Source: an uncultured bacterium
Lineage (GTDB): Bacteria; Elusimicrobiota; Elusimicrobia; Elusimicrobiales; Elusimicrobiaceae
Reading direction: 5' to 3'
Assembly (NCBI GenBank): GCA_949298795.1
Contig: CASFXV010000005.1
Span: forward strand, 25,181 to 89,180
Length of the DNA stretch: 64,000 nucleotides
How positions within the stretch are numbered: position 1 is the stretch's first letter; each line of letters starts with the position of its first letter. Positions 16,845 to 25,482 of the stretch are shown piece after piece. The notes below the pieces were generated by a model. It had not been told where the DNA came from. It saw only the letters and a program-made list of their open reading frames with translations, and ran no database searches. The translations under genes and the position numbers were made by a program.

Positions 16845-18944
16845 TTATTTGTCTTTATTTAATTTTGCCTGCGGGAAATAGTGGTATAAAATGGTTTTGT
16901 AATCCTGCCCGGCTTCTGCCCGGCCGGCGGCGCCCGTTTGGCAAAATCCCACGCCGTGCCCCCAGCCGCCGCCGTAAAAAATAAAGTTTTTCAGCTTTTT
17001 ATTTTCATAATTGGGCTGCACGATAAAATAACTGCTTCTAAGCATGCCGGGCCCTAAATTGCCGCGGATGACGTTTTCTTTATTTAAAATGACGCTGCCT
17101 TTCGTGCCTTTTACCTGTACCCGGTTTACATAGCCGGAACGCCCGCGGCGAAGCGGAATAATGGCGGTAATGGAGCCTATATCCTTGCGGCGTTTGCGGC
17201 GGATAACTTGGCGCAGGTCTTCTTCTTCCACCACGCGGGTCCAGCGGTAAGCCGCCAGGCTGACGTGCTTATCATAACGGCTGTAAGCGTCGTGCGCGTG
17301 TTGGAGAAGGTCTTTAAAATGATAGGGCTGTAAATGGTCAAAATCAAAATCTTTATAGTCAGACACCGGGTGCAGATATACGTGTTCAAACCAGCCCGCT
17401 TCTTTGGCGCTTTGGGTAATGCCGCCGCAATTGGCTGAAAACACGGCTTCTATCGGTTTTTTATTGTATACCATAACTTCCCCCATGGTAGACTCTACGG
17501 ACGCGTTCCCACGCTCGCTCTCCGCGCTGACGCCTTTGTAAACCTGGCAGTTTTGCGTGTCGCACAAATCATAACCGTACACTTTGTGCTTGCCCATGTG
17601 TTTTAAAGCGTAGGTGCGCGCCAGCACCGCCTGCGCGCGCAGCGCGTTAATGGGGAAAGGAATAGGCATTTCAGAAGAGATGACCCCTTCCAGGTATTCT
17701 TCCAACATCAGCACGTTGACGGGCACCAGCGTGTTTAAAGACGTATTATGCAGTATTTCCAAATCCCCGCGGTATTCTTTATCGTCCACGCTGGCCCAGG
17801 TCATGCCGGCCCCGCTCATCAATGCGCGCACGATAATGGTGGGGGCGTCTTCGCCGGAGGGAACGTCCACCGTGACGCGTACGCCTTTTTTAAACGGGTA
17901 TTTTTTGCCGGAGGGGGAAAGCAAAAAGGTTTTTCCGTCTTTTAATTCAGCGGTCCATTCTTCCTTGGCTTTGCCGCGAAGCAGTTTTTTCCCGCCGGCT
18001 AATTCTTTTACCGTAAAATCATGGGAGGGGGAAAATTTAACCGTTTTGCGCGCGCTGGGGCGGCCGCTGGAACGGGTGCCCAGGCCGATGCGTATTTCCT
18101 GCGCGTCCTGCGGGGGCACAATGAATTTTTTTATAAACGTGTGTCGGGTTAATTCTTTGCCGGCGGTTAATTCTTTTTCTGATTTTGTCAGCCGCGGGCG
18201 CAAATCCGCCATGGCTTTGTTAACGGAGGGCAAGTTCTTTTCTAAAGAATAAATCATGCGGTATTGGCGGTAGGCTTCGTTATAATCACCCAGTTTGGCC
18301 AGGGCGGCAGCGTAATGTTCTTTTGCTTCCAAGGCTTGATGGTCGTACGTAGACGCTTTTTTAAAATGCTGGGCCGCCTTCTGATAGTTTTTTTCTTTCT
18401 CGTACAGCAAACCCAATAAATAGTTGGACAAGGCCCGGTGGTTTTTGCCTTTGGCGGCGGTTTGCAGATTGTACAGGGCCAGTTTGTCTTCCCCCATGCC
18501 CATTTGGGCGCGCGCCAGGTTGATATATAAAAATTCCGCCCGCCCCGGTTTGGTAACCAAAGAGGAAAGCAACATTTCCGCGGCGGAATATTGGCCGTCT
18601 GCCAGGTAGGCTTCGGCCATAAACTCAATGACGGTCTCGTCATTTGGGTAATATCTGTGGGCGGCGCTCATAATGTCTACCGCCTGTTTGGGGCTGCCCT
18701 GTTCCATAGCGATAAAAGCGGCGTTTAAAAAAGCATCTTTATCATGAGCTTGTTTGGATATTTCCAGATATTTTTCCAAACTTTCTTTCGGTTTATAAGA
18801 AAAATACAAATCAGCCGCTTCTTTCAGCTGGGTTTGAACGTCATTGTTTTTAGTGTTATCCGGGGCGGCGTACGCGGCGGCGGCAAACAGCAAAAAGCTG
18901 GTTGTAAACACGCAAAAAGTTTTTATTTTATAGCCTAATCCCAT
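16845..18944 (-). CDS. Secreted TPR protein with C-terminal SpoIID domain
   Basis: 699 residues from the Met at 18944, which gives a signal peptide (MGLGYKIKTFCVFTTSFLLF, cleavage near AYAA). A Met at 19019 is also in frame but would overlap the divergent lipA start. Several TPR helix pairs occupy about residues 30-250. The C-terminal half (about 375-695) is a SpoIID/LytB domain with LEEYLEGVISSEMP, whose SEMP Glu matches the catalytic Glu of the SpoIID glycan-strand transglycosylase, followed by ALRAQAVLARTYA and ANCGG. SpoIID cuts peptidoglycan stripped of stem peptides. Outside spore formers such proteins are thought to act in division or cell-wall remodelling. Divergent from lipA. Confidence 0.82.
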   Translation of the reverse strand: MGLGYKIKTFCVFTTSFLLFAAAAYAAPDNTKNNDVQTQLKEAADLYFSYKPKESLEKYLEISKQAHDKDAFLNAAFIAMEQGSPKQAVDIMSAAHRYYPNDETVIEFMAEAYLADGQYSAAEMLLSSLVTKPGRAEFLYINLARAQMGMGEDKLALYNLQTAAKGKNHRALSNYLLGLLYEKEKNYQKAAQHFKKASTYDHQALEAKEHYAAALAKLGDYNEAYRQYRMIYSLEKNLPSVNKAMADLRPRLTKSEKELTAGKELTRHTFIKKFIVPPQDAQEIRIGLGTRSSGRPSARKTVKFSPSHDFTVKELAGGKKLLRGKAKEEWTAELKDGKTFLLSPSGKKYPFKKGVRVTVDVPSGEDAPTIIVRALMSGAGMTWASVDDKEYRGDLEILHNTSLNTLVPVNVLMLEEYLEGVISSEMPIPFPINALRAQAVLARTYALKHMGKHKVYGYDLCDTQNCQVYKGVSAESERGNASVESTMGEVMVYNKKPIEAVFSANCGGITQSAKEAGWFEHVYLHPVSDYKDFDFDHLQPYHFKDLLQHAHDAYSRYDKHVSLAAYRWTRVVEEEDLRQVIRRKRRKDIGSITAIIPLRRGRSGYVNRVQVKGTKGSVILNKENVIRGNLGPGMLRSSYFIVQPNYENKKLKNFIFYGGGWGHGVGFCQTGAAGRAEAGQDYKTILYHYFPQAKLNKDK

Positions 18945-19007
18945 ATCCGCCCCGTGAATGAAATTTTGTAAGATATAACGTATATTATTTTTATATTTTA
19001 CAAAACT

Positions 19008-19901
19008 ATGACGCAACAACTACCACAATGGCTTAAAGATTTAGTAGGTAAAAACAAGGCCGCCTTGCGTACGCAAACGGCTTTAAACGCACAGCATGAG
19101 CTGGATAAATGCGCCCTGCATACGGTATGCGTGGAAGCAAAATGCCCCAACCGAGGGGAATGTTTTAACTGCGGGGACGCCACTTTTATGATTCTGGGCG
19201 ACACCTGCACCCGCAACTGCCGCTTTTGCGCCGTGCGGAAGGGGTGTCCTTCTCCGGTGGACGAAGGGGAAGCCCTGCGCATTGCCCAAACGGTAAAAGA
19301 CTGGAATTTGCGCTATGTGGTGCTTACCTCACCCACCCGGGACGACTTGCCGGACGGCGGCGCCGGGCATTTTGCGGCTGTCATGCGCCGGATTACCCAA
19401 ATAAATCCCTCTGTACTTTGCGAGCCGCTTATCCCGGATTTTAAAGCCAACCCAGCGGACATCCAAACCGTTTTGGACGCAAAACCCGCCGTTTTGGCGC
19501 ATAATATAGAAACGGTGGAGGAACTTTCCAAACAAATACGCGGGGGGGCGGATTACCGCCGTTCTTTAACCGTGTTGGAATCCGCCAAAAAACAGGCGCC
19601 GGACGTGCTGACCAAAAGCGGCATTATGGTAGGGTTAGGGGAAACGGACCTGCAAATAAAAAACGCTTTGCGGGATTTGCGTTTGGCCGGGGTGGATTTA
19701 TTAACCATAGGGCAGTATTTAAGCCCGTCCGCCGCCCATCACCCGGTGGAAAGATATCCCCTGCCGCAGGAATATCAGGAATGGGAAAAATACGCCCTCT
19801 CCATTGGTTTTAAAGGGGCGGCCTGCGGCCCGCTGGTGCGCAGCAGTTACCGGGCGGGGGCCTTGTACCGCCGCGCGGTGGGCAGTTTACAGGCTAAATA
19901 G
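19008..19901 (+). CDS. lipA: Lipoyl synthase
   Basis: 297 residues, radical SAM. The auxiliary [4Fe-4S] motif is C41-x4-C46-x5-C52 (CVEAKCPNRGEC), the SAM-cluster motif C67-x3-C71-x2-C74 (CTRNCRFC), and the C-terminal RSSYRAG carries the Ser ligand. It inserts sulfur at C6 and C8 of octanoyl groups on lipoyl domains. No lipB is beside it. A TATATT box 10 bp before the ATG and no Shine-Dalgarno suggest a leaderless or near-leaderless mRNA. The gap to the divergent SpoIID gene is about 60 bp. Confidence 0.96.
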   Translation: MTQQLPQWLKDLVGKNKAALRTQTALNAQHELDKCALHTVCVEAKCPNRGECFNCGDATFMILGDTCTRNCRFCAVRKGCPSPVDEGEALRIAQTVKDWNLRYVVLTSPTRDDLPDGGAGHFAAVMRRITQINPSVLCEPLIPDFKANPADIQTVLDAKPAVLAHNIETVEELSKQIRGGADYRRSLTVLESAKKQAPDVLTKSGIMVGLGETDLQIKNALRDLRLAGVDLLTIGQYLSPSAAHHPVERYPLPQEYQEWEKYALSIGFKGAACGPLVRSSYRAGALYRRAVGSLQAK

Positions 19902-19903
19902 TA

Positions 19904-19909
19904 TATAAT
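19904..19909 (+). promoter_or_regulatory. -10 box (TATAAT), leaderless spacing
   Basis: A perfect TATAAT ends 6 bp before the ATG at 19916. No Shine-Dalgarno is present. Confidence 0.55.
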
Positions 19910-19915
19910 ATACAT

Positions 19916-20284
19916 ATGAAAAGATTTTTAATAATGTTTTTTTCCTTGGGGTGGATGGCCGCCTGCGCCGGGAACCCGCCCCAGTGGTGGAACCCAAGCG
20001 GGGCCTATGGCAATGAAGGGAGTACGGCTTCCCCTGCGGCTGGGAGCACGCCTTCTTCCGTCCGGCCTGCGCCGGTACAGGAAACGCCTGTAGTGCAGGA
20101 GGAAAATATCGCTTCTTTTATACCGGATGATTCCTACGAAGAAATGATTTTAACCCCCATGCAGGACGAAGAAACCGAAGAACCCGCCCAAGGGGCAAAC
20201 GCTTCCTCTAATACCATGGACATTACCCCTTCCGCTCCGGATGCGTCTTCAGAATTGCCTGTACCCAGCGTATTAATGGATTAA
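19916..20284 (+). CDS. Small lipoprotein, Pro/Ser-rich, acidic
   Basis: 122 residues. The signal peptide MKRFLIMFFSLGWMAAC has a lipobox with Cys17. The mature part is low-complexity: Pro/Ser/Gly-rich, then acidic (Glu/Asp) with no recognisable domain. It begins 14 bp after lipA but has its own exact TATAAT 6 bp before the start codon. Function unknown; it is probably anchored in the outer or inner membrane. Confidence 0.7.
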   Translation: MKRFLIMFFSLGWMAACAGNPPQWWNPSGAYGNEGSTASPAAGSTPSSVRPAPVQETPVVQEENIASFIPDDSYEEMILTPMQDEETEEPAQGANASSNTMDITPSAPDASSELPVPSVLMD

Positions 20285-20308
20285 TACTTCTTTTTAGTAC
20301 GCAAAATA

Positions 20309-20340
20309 GAACCCCCCGGTTTAACTAAACCGAGGGGTTC
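20309..20340. terminator. Hairpin after lipoprotein gene
   Basis: GAACCCC and CGGTTT pair with AAACCG and GGGGTTC around a short loop, with one mismatch. There is no T run on the plus strand and only TATTTTG on the minus strand, so it may act mainly on the minus strand. Confidence 0.5.
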
Positions 20341-20865
20341 ATCTTGACGTCTCCATTATTACCTTCCTTCTTTTTTGGTTAGCGCCTCTTAAACATAAGG
20401 ACTTACCGTTACTTTCCATTTGCCCCATTGGCCGAACCAATACATCAACCAACTGTCTGGCAAACAACCGTCAACCGCTTTACTACCGGTGCCGCCTACT
20501 TCACGGTGCAGCATGTGTAACCCACCGCTCCTTCGGCTGAGCACGGATACAACAACCAACTACATCCGTTACGTATTTCAAGCTCCCGTTCACCCGGTAC
20601 GGACGGCCGCCCGGCGGGCACAACGTCCAACAACTATTATCATTACAGTTTCCGCTTTACAACTTCCGCTATCGGCTAAACCGACCGCCGAATCTGCAAC
20701 CACGTAACTGCCATAACAACTGCCTTTCGCCGCTTGAAATGCGTCCCGTACAGCCAAGCACTTCACAGTTTTCCGCATTTCCGCTTGTAACAGCCTTATG
20801 CCCAAGAAAAACGCCATGGGCTTTACTTCATACTTACAGTATAATAAAAAAGAAAAAAAATTCAA
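20341..20865 (-). pseudogene. Gene-poor stretch, possibly a decayed secreted-protein gene
   Basis: No intact convincing gene is seen across about 600 bp. On the minus strand, coding-like pieces appear in different frames: Cys/Gly/Asn-rich segments such as GNCNDNSCWTLCPPGG and YVTDVVGCC, and a terminal WFGQWGKWKVTVSPYV ending at 20391. Stops and frame changes separate them. A promoter-like element precedes them: minus-strand TATACT at 20838-20843, with CAAAATACCCC exactly 22 bp upstream (20866-20876), similar to the box before intact secreted-protein genes here. Decay of one such gene is my inference. Confidence 0.3.
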
Positions 20866-20934
20866 GGGGTATTTTGAAGCCCCCAAATTTTATTTTATGC
20901 GGCGTAGATTTGTATACTCCCCGACGTATAAAAT

Positions 20935-20968
20935 AATAAAAAGCCCCGGATTAAGCCCGGGGCGATTG
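20935..20968 (-). terminator. Terminator of secreted-protein gene
   Basis: On the minus strand GCCCCGG/CCGGGGC with a 7-nt loop is followed by TTTTTATTATTTT, just past the stop at 20978. Confidence 0.85.
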
Positions 20969-20977
20969 TAGGAGTTT

Positions 20978-21586
20978 TTACCACAGCCGGTAAGAACGGC
21001 CTTGCAGCGCTTGCCGGTCAAATTGCGGGTCTGAATAAACAAATTCTACGGTTTTAGAGGTTGGATTGACTATCAGGAAAATAGGCTCTTGCGCCTTAGA
21101 ATCCGGGTTTACTAAACGCAAAAACACCGTTCCGTTTTCATAATGCAGCGCTTCCTGCGGCAAATAATGGGAGCTAAAATCTTTTACCGTGTGGGACGTG
21201 GACAGAAAATGATGTAAATATTCAAAATCACTTTCCGTTAAGTTCGGCCCCAAATCCGCCGCGAATTGCACGGTAAAGACGTAGTCTTTAAATATCGGGT
21301 TTTTGTTCAACGCGGCGTTTAGCTGCCGGGCGCGGTTTAAAAATAAATCCGCCTGCGAAGAGATAGACACCTGTTTTTGCAGTTTGCGGTAAACCTCGGC
21401 AAAAGAGGGCCTTTTATGCTGCGTGTTAAAGACGGATTTTATCTTATATATAAAATCCGCGGACTGGGTTTCCTCCATAATAGATTGGGCCCAGGGGAAC
21501 CACTCTAATTCTTGTTGCCCCGCCTGCAAGGCGAAAGGAAAAAAAAGCGCCGTAACCGGCACCAGAAAGATAAAGATTTTTTTCAT
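20978..21586 (-). CDS. Small secreted protein, paralogue of 25483-26100
   Basis: 202 residues with a clear signal peptide (MKKIFIFLVPVTALFFPFAL, cleavage near LQAGQ). The mature protein is mixed charged and aromatic without Cys. Segments IFKDYVFTVQFAADL, SDFEYLHHFLS and a C-terminal IFLIVNPTSKTVEFVYSDP align with the same order of motifs in the gene at 25483-26100 (LFKNYVLTAVVPNDF, EEKAFLKRFFNN, MWLVIKPQEKLIIFNYNDP). The family is not recognised. It has its own promoter and terminator. The predicted leader is about 13 nt and lacks a Shine-Dalgarno. Confidence 0.72.
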   Translation of the reverse strand: MKKIFIFLVPVTALFFPFALQAGQQELEWFPWAQSIMEETQSADFIYKIKSVFNTQHKRPSFAEVYRKLQKQVSISSQADLFLNRARQLNAALNKNPIFKDYVFTVQFAADLGPNLTESDFEYLHHFLSTSHTVKDFSSHYLPQEALHYENGTVFLRLVNPDSKAQEPIFLIVNPTSKTVEFVYSDPQFDRQALQGRSYRLW

Positions 21587-21606
21587 AATTTTTGTAGTAT
21601 GTATAC

Positions 21607-21645
21607 ATTATAAAAACTTTAAATTTCCGACGACAGGGCCCTTAG
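21607..21645 (-). promoter_or_regulatory. Promoter with GGGCCC-type upstream box
   Basis: On the minus strand CTAAGGGCCC (21636-21645) lies 23 bp upstream of TATAAT (21607-21612). The box is a weak member of the CCAAAGGCCC set. A fuller CCCAAAGGACC and an ACCTAT/ATAGGT hairpin lie further upstream (about 21650-21675). Confidence 0.4.
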
Positions 21646-21693
21646 ACCTATATAAGAAATAGGTCCTTTGGGTTTTTGGCGTTTTAACAATGA

Positions 21694-21724
21694 AAAACCG
21701 CCCGCTTTAAAAACGGGCGGTTTT
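21694..21724. terminator. Terminator of glyQS
   Basis: An 11-bp stem, AAAACCGCCCG/CGGGCGGTTTT with a 9-nt loop, ends glyS on the minus strand and is symmetric enough to act both ways. Confidence 0.82.
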
Positions 21725-21741
21725 AAGAATACAAGCTTTTG

Positions 21742-23820
21742 TTACAGCTTGGTAATGTCAGCCACGGTTTGCGTTAAATAGCGGCGCACCCGGGCCAACA
21801 AAGCCAAGCGGTTGTTGCGTATGGCCGGTTCCGGCGCGTTTACCATTACGTCCGTAAAAAACCGTTCCAACGGTTCTTTAAAAGAAGCGTAGGTTTTTAG
21901 AACGGACAGGTAGTCGTCTTTCGTTTTGGCGGTATTTATGCGGCAGCCTAAAGAAGAGTCTACCTCATGGATTTGGTTGTACAAGTCTTTTTCCGCGGGG
22001 AGCTCCAGCAGGTTTTCGGTTACGTTTTCGCTTACGTCCGGTGATTTTTTAAGAATGTTGCACACCCGTTTGGCGGGTTCCAGCACGGAGGAGAACTCCT
22101 CGCCGTTTTTAACCGCTTCCAACGCGCTTACCAAAGCTTCCACTTGGGGAAGCGGCAATTCATACCAGTTGGTTACCGCATTGATGATGCCGGCGGCGTG
22201 GCCGCGCTGTTCCAGTACCAACGCTAAACGCTGAAATAAGAAACCCGGCAACTGGCTTAAGCCCTTGTCCGGCGTGTTTTGCGGGTACTCTTTGGCGGAG
22301 GCTTCCACCAATTCTTTTAAACTTACGTTTAGGCCTTTTTCCAGCAGAATGCGCACCACGGCAAACGCTTGGCGGCGCAAGGCGAAGGGGTCTTCGCTTC
22401 CGCTGGGGATTTGGCCTATTAAAAAATTACCGCATAAAGTGTCTATTTTGCCGGCTAAAGCCACCAAATTTCCTTCCAGCGTGGAGGGCAGGGCGGAAGA
22501 AGACGTAAGCGGCAGGTAAAAGTCCCGCATGGCGGCGGCTTCCTGCTTTTTGCCCAAGAGGGCGGCGTATTCACCGCCCATATAGCCTTGCAGTTCCGGG
22601 AATTCATACACCACGTGGCTGGTTAAATCCGCGTAAGCGTACAAGGCGGCGTATTGCACCGCCGGGCGCAGGGCCGCGTTTTGGGTTTTGTCACACAGCC
22701 AAAGGGCCAATTTTTCCGTGCGGGCGGCTTTGTCCAGCATAGAGCCTAGGCCTTCCAAAAACAATACTTGGGATAGTTTTTGCTGGAAATGTTCCAAGCC
22801 TTCCTTTTTGTCGTTCTCAAAGAAGAATACGGCGTCAGCCAAGCGGGCAGACATGACTTTTTTAAACCCGTCGCGCACTTCGTTTTGGTTGACGGAAATC
22901 CCATCCCGCACAGCGATAAAGTACGGCTGTATTTCTCCCTTGTCATTTAACACGGGGAACATTTTAATTTGTTTCTTAAGCACCGTGGTAATGAGTTCTT
23001 TGGGCAGGGTTAAAAATTTAAGGTCAAAATCTCCGCCCACGGCTACCGGGTGCTCGGTAAAATAAACGGTTTCTTTAATCAGGTCTTCGTCTAAATCCGC
23101 CTTGTAGCCGCGCACGGCCGCTTCCGCGCTGACGGTTTTTATCAGCGCTTCCCGCCGTTCCTGCGGCAGCACCAAAATAGGCTGCGGCTGGTTCTTAAGC
23201 AGGTCCACATAAGCTTGCTTATCTGCGCTTTCTACCTTAATGGGTTTGCGCCCAAAAGAAGATAGCGGGTAGGTGTAGCGGTTGGATTGTACGCCCGCTA
23301 CGGTAAATTTAATCACTTTATCGCCGTATAAGCCAATCAGGCTTCTAATCGGGCGGCCATAGCGAAGGCCGCTTTCTTCCCACACCATGTTTTTGGCAAA
23401 TTCCAGCCCGGTTACGATGCGGGTGAAAATTTCCGGCAGGAGTTTGGGGGTCTTCTCCCCTTTTATTTTGATTTTGGCGTAAATAAAGGGGCCTTTGTCC
23501 GTTTCCACAATGGATAATTTTTCCGGAGCAATGCCGTTTTTCTGCGCAAACCCCGCGCTTTGGGGGGTAAACTGGCCGTTTTCGTCTTTTAATAATTTGG
23601 CGGGCGGCCCTTTTACTTCTTTTTGCACATCGGCCGATTTTTCAGCCAAGTCTTCTATAAAAAGCACCAAACGGCGGTAGGTGCCGAAAGATTGTACGGA
23701 TTTGTATTCCAGGCGTTTTTCCTGTAAAATTTGCGCCGCCAAAGTTTCCAGTTGTTTTAATGCCGGTTCCACAAAGCGGGAAGGCAAATGTTCGGTTCCA
23801 ATTTCTAAAAGCGCGTTCAT
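21742..23820 (-). CDS. glyS: Glycyl-tRNA synthetase beta subunit
   Basis: 692 residues, the usual GlyS length. The N-terminus (LLEIGTEHLPSRFVEPAL) matches the family LLEIGTEELP, and the GTYRRLVLFI segment and C-terminal anticodon-binding region (FFTDVMVNAPEPAIRNNRLALL) are clear. It pairs with GlyQ in the alpha2-beta2 enzyme that charges tRNA-Gly. Its ATG overlaps the glyQ stop by one base (TAATG), so the subunits are translationally coupled. Confidence 0.96.
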   Translation of the reverse strand: MNALLEIGTEHLPSRFVEPALKQLETLAAQILQEKRLEYKSVQSFGTYRRLVLFIEDLAEKSADVQKEVKGPPAKLLKDENGQFTPQSAGFAQKNGIAPEKLSIVETDKGPFIYAKIKIKGEKTPKLLPEIFTRIVTGLEFAKNMVWEESGLRYGRPIRSLIGLYGDKVIKFTVAGVQSNRYTYPLSSFGRKPIKVESADKQAYVDLLKNQPQPILVLPQERREALIKTVSAEAAVRGYKADLDEDLIKETVYFTEHPVAVGGDFDLKFLTLPKELITTVLKKQIKMFPVLNDKGEIQPYFIAVRDGISVNQNEVRDGFKKVMSARLADAVFFFENDKKEGLEHFQQKLSQVLFLEGLGSMLDKAARTEKLALWLCDKTQNAALRPAVQYAALYAYADLTSHVVYEFPELQGYMGGEYAALLGKKQEAAAMRDFYLPLTSSSALPSTLEGNLVALAGKIDTLCGNFLIGQIPSGSEDPFALRRQAFAVVRILLEKGLNVSLKELVEASAKEYPQNTPDKGLSQLPGFLFQRLALVLEQRGHAAGIINAVTNWYELPLPQVEALVSALEAVKNGEEFSSVLEPAKRVCNILKKSPDVSENVTENLLELPAEKDLYNQIHEVDSSLGCRINTAKTKDDYLSVLKTYASFKEPLERFFTDVMVNAPEPAIRNNRLALLARVRRYLTQTVADITKL

Positions 23821-24698
23821 TAGGCGGCCTCCTTTTCCTGGCTGGGCTCTACGCTTTGCACATAGGCTTTTGCGCAGGCTTTGGCCAAATTGCGGATTTT
23901 GGTGATGATGTTGGTGCGGTCCGACACGCTGATGGCGCCGCGGGCTTCCAGCATGTTAAAATAGTTGGAAACTTTCATGGCGTCGTCGTAAGCGGGCAGG
24001 TACAGGCCTTTTTTGCAAAGGGCGTAGCATTCATTTTCACACTCCTCAATATAGCGGCGCAGGTGGTCTATATTGCTTTCCTCAAAATAATAGTGGGAAA
24101 ACTGGCGTTCGCCTTCCCAATGTACGTCGCGGTAGGTGATTTCATCATTCCAGCGGATGTCAAACACATTGTCAATTTTTTGGCAGTACATGGCAATGCG
24201 TTCCAACCCGTAAGTAATTTCTACGGTAATGGGATTTAAGGAATATCCGGCCATATTTTGGAAATAGGTGAACTGGGTAATTTCCATGCCGTCCAGCCAA
24301 ATTTCCCAGCCTACGCCCGATGCGCCCAGCGTGGGGGACTGCCAGTCATCTTCAATCCAGCGCACGTCGTGTTCTTTAGGGTCTAAGCCCAGGGCTTTTA
24401 AAGAATTTAAATACAATTCCTGCACGTTTTCGGGTGCGGGTTTCATAATTACCTGGTATTGGTAATATTTGCCCAGGCGGTTGGGGTTTTCGCCGTAGCG
24501 GCCGTCCGCCGGGCGGCGGCAGGGTTCTATGTAGGCGCGGCGTACAGGTTTTTTGGTTAAAGACCCGAAAAAGGTTTCCGGGTTATAGGTGCCGGCGCCT
24601 TTTTCCACGTCGTAGGGCTGAACAAGGACGCAGCCTTGCTTAGTCCAATATTCGTTTAAAGCGGATATCATATCCTGAAAATTCATACCGTATTTCAT
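23820..24698 (-). CDS. glyQ: Glycyl-tRNA synthetase alpha subunit
   Basis: 292 residues. It has the very conserved GlyQ sequences YWTKQGCVLVQPYDVEKGAG, YIEPCRRPADGRYGENPNR and ASGVGWEIWLDGMEITQFTYFQ. It is the catalytic class II subunit. The start at 24698 is used; a second Met four codons in also fits. A TATAAT box ends 10 bp before the ATG and no Shine-Dalgarno is present, so a leaderless mRNA is likely. It is divergent from a HAD phosphatase across an 83-bp gap. Confidence 0.96.
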   Translation of the reverse strand: MKYGMNFQDMISALNEYWTKQGCVLVQPYDVEKGAGTYNPETFFGSLTKKPVRRAYIEPCRRPADGRYGENPNRLGKYYQYQVIMKPAPENVQELYLNSLKALGLDPKEHDVRWIEDDWQSPTLGASGVGWEIWLDGMEITQFTYFQNMAGYSLNPITVEITYGLERIAMYCQKIDNVFDIRWNDEITYRDVHWEGERQFSHYYFEESNIDHLRRYIEECENECYALCKKGLYLPAYDDAMKVSNYFNMLEARGAISVSDRTNIITKIRNLAKACAKAYVQSVEPSQEKEAA

Positions 24699-24708
24699 AA
24701 GTAATTAC

Positions 24709-24780
24709 ATTATATAAAATACAAAGGCGGCGCGCTAAAGCCTTACAAGCGTAAAATAACTATTTTTTATAAAATATAAT
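24709..24780. promoter_or_regulatory. Divergent promoters of glyQ and HAD gene
   Basis: On the minus strand TATAAT at 24709-24714 serves glyQ. On the plus strand TATAAAAT (24768-24775) and TATAAT (24775-24780) precede the HAD start at 24782. Both start codons sit at leaderless distance, without a Shine-Dalgarno. Confidence 0.5.
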
Positions 24781-24781
24781 T

Positions 24782-25441
24782 ATGATTACCAGCGTTATTT
24801 TTGATATGGACGGCCTGCTTTTTAATACAGAGCCGCTTTATTTTGAGTGTTACAAAAAAGCGGCGGGGGAAAAAGGCCTTACTTTTCCGGAAGAACTGTT
24901 TGAAGCCTGCGTGGGCATCAGCCAGACGGACGCTGCACGCCTAATCCGCCACCATTTCGGCCCGGATTTTGACACCCAAGCCCTGCATGCCCGTACCTAC
25001 GCCCATTTTGAAAAATACCTGCAGGACGGCGGCCCCATACACTTCCGCCCCGGGGCGAAGGAAGCAGTGGAATTTTTCCACCGCCGGGGGTTAAAACTAG
25101 CGCTGGCTTCTTCCAACATTACGCGCTGGGCGGAACACTTTTTGAAAGTGGGGGGAATACGCCACTATTTTATGGCGGTTACCACGTCCAACGACGTTAC
25201 CCACCCCAAGCCGGACCCAGAGGTTTACCTGGTTTCTGCCAAAAAACTGGGGGCGGACGTATCGCAATGCCTGGTGTTTGAAGATTCCGTAGCCGGGGCC
25301 ACGGCGGCTATTTCGGCCGGAATGCGCACCTGCGTGGTGCCCCAGCTTAGGCAGCCGGACACGTTTGTGAGGCAAAACGCGTTTAAAATTTATAAATCAT
25401 TAGAAGACATTTACCCGGATATGGACGAATTGCTTTCTTGA
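24782..25441 (+). CDS. HAD-superfamily hydrolase (beta-phosphoglucomutase-like)
   Basis: 219 residues. Motif I is FDMDGLLFNTE (nucleophile Asp8, Asp10), motif II LALASSN, motif III KPDPEVYLVSAKKLG and motif IV VFEDSVAG. A helical cap inserted after motif I (about 15-85) places it in HAD subfamily I with cap type C1, which includes phosphoglycolate phosphatases, sugar-phosphatases and beta-phosphoglucomutases. The exact substrate cannot be read from sequence. It stands alone. Confidence 0.85.
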   Translation: MITSVIFDMDGLLFNTEPLYFECYKKAAGEKGLTFPEELFEACVGISQTDAARLIRHHFGPDFDTQALHARTYAHFEKYLQDGGPIHFRPGAKEAVEFFHRRGLKLALASSNITRWAEHFLKVGGIRHYFMAVTTSNDVTHPKPDPEVYLVSAKKLGADVSQCLVFEDSVAGATAAISAGMRTCVVPQLRQPDTFVRQNAFKIYKSLEDIYPDMDELLS

Positions 25442-25452
25442 TTTTTACCAAT

Positions 25453-25482
25453 AAAAAACCCCGCCGTTAAGCGGGGTTTTTA
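25453..25482. terminator. Bidirectional terminator between convergent genes
   Basis: An 11-bp stem, AAAAACCCCGC/GCGGGGTTTTT with a CGTTAA loop, lies between the HAD gene and the convergent secreted-protein gene. Confidence 0.9.

Noticed and set aside
20420..20936. Plus-strand frames of 95 and 65 codons
   Set aside because: Pro/Thr-rich without start signals or family features; the strand opposite shows better coding-like pieces and a promoter.
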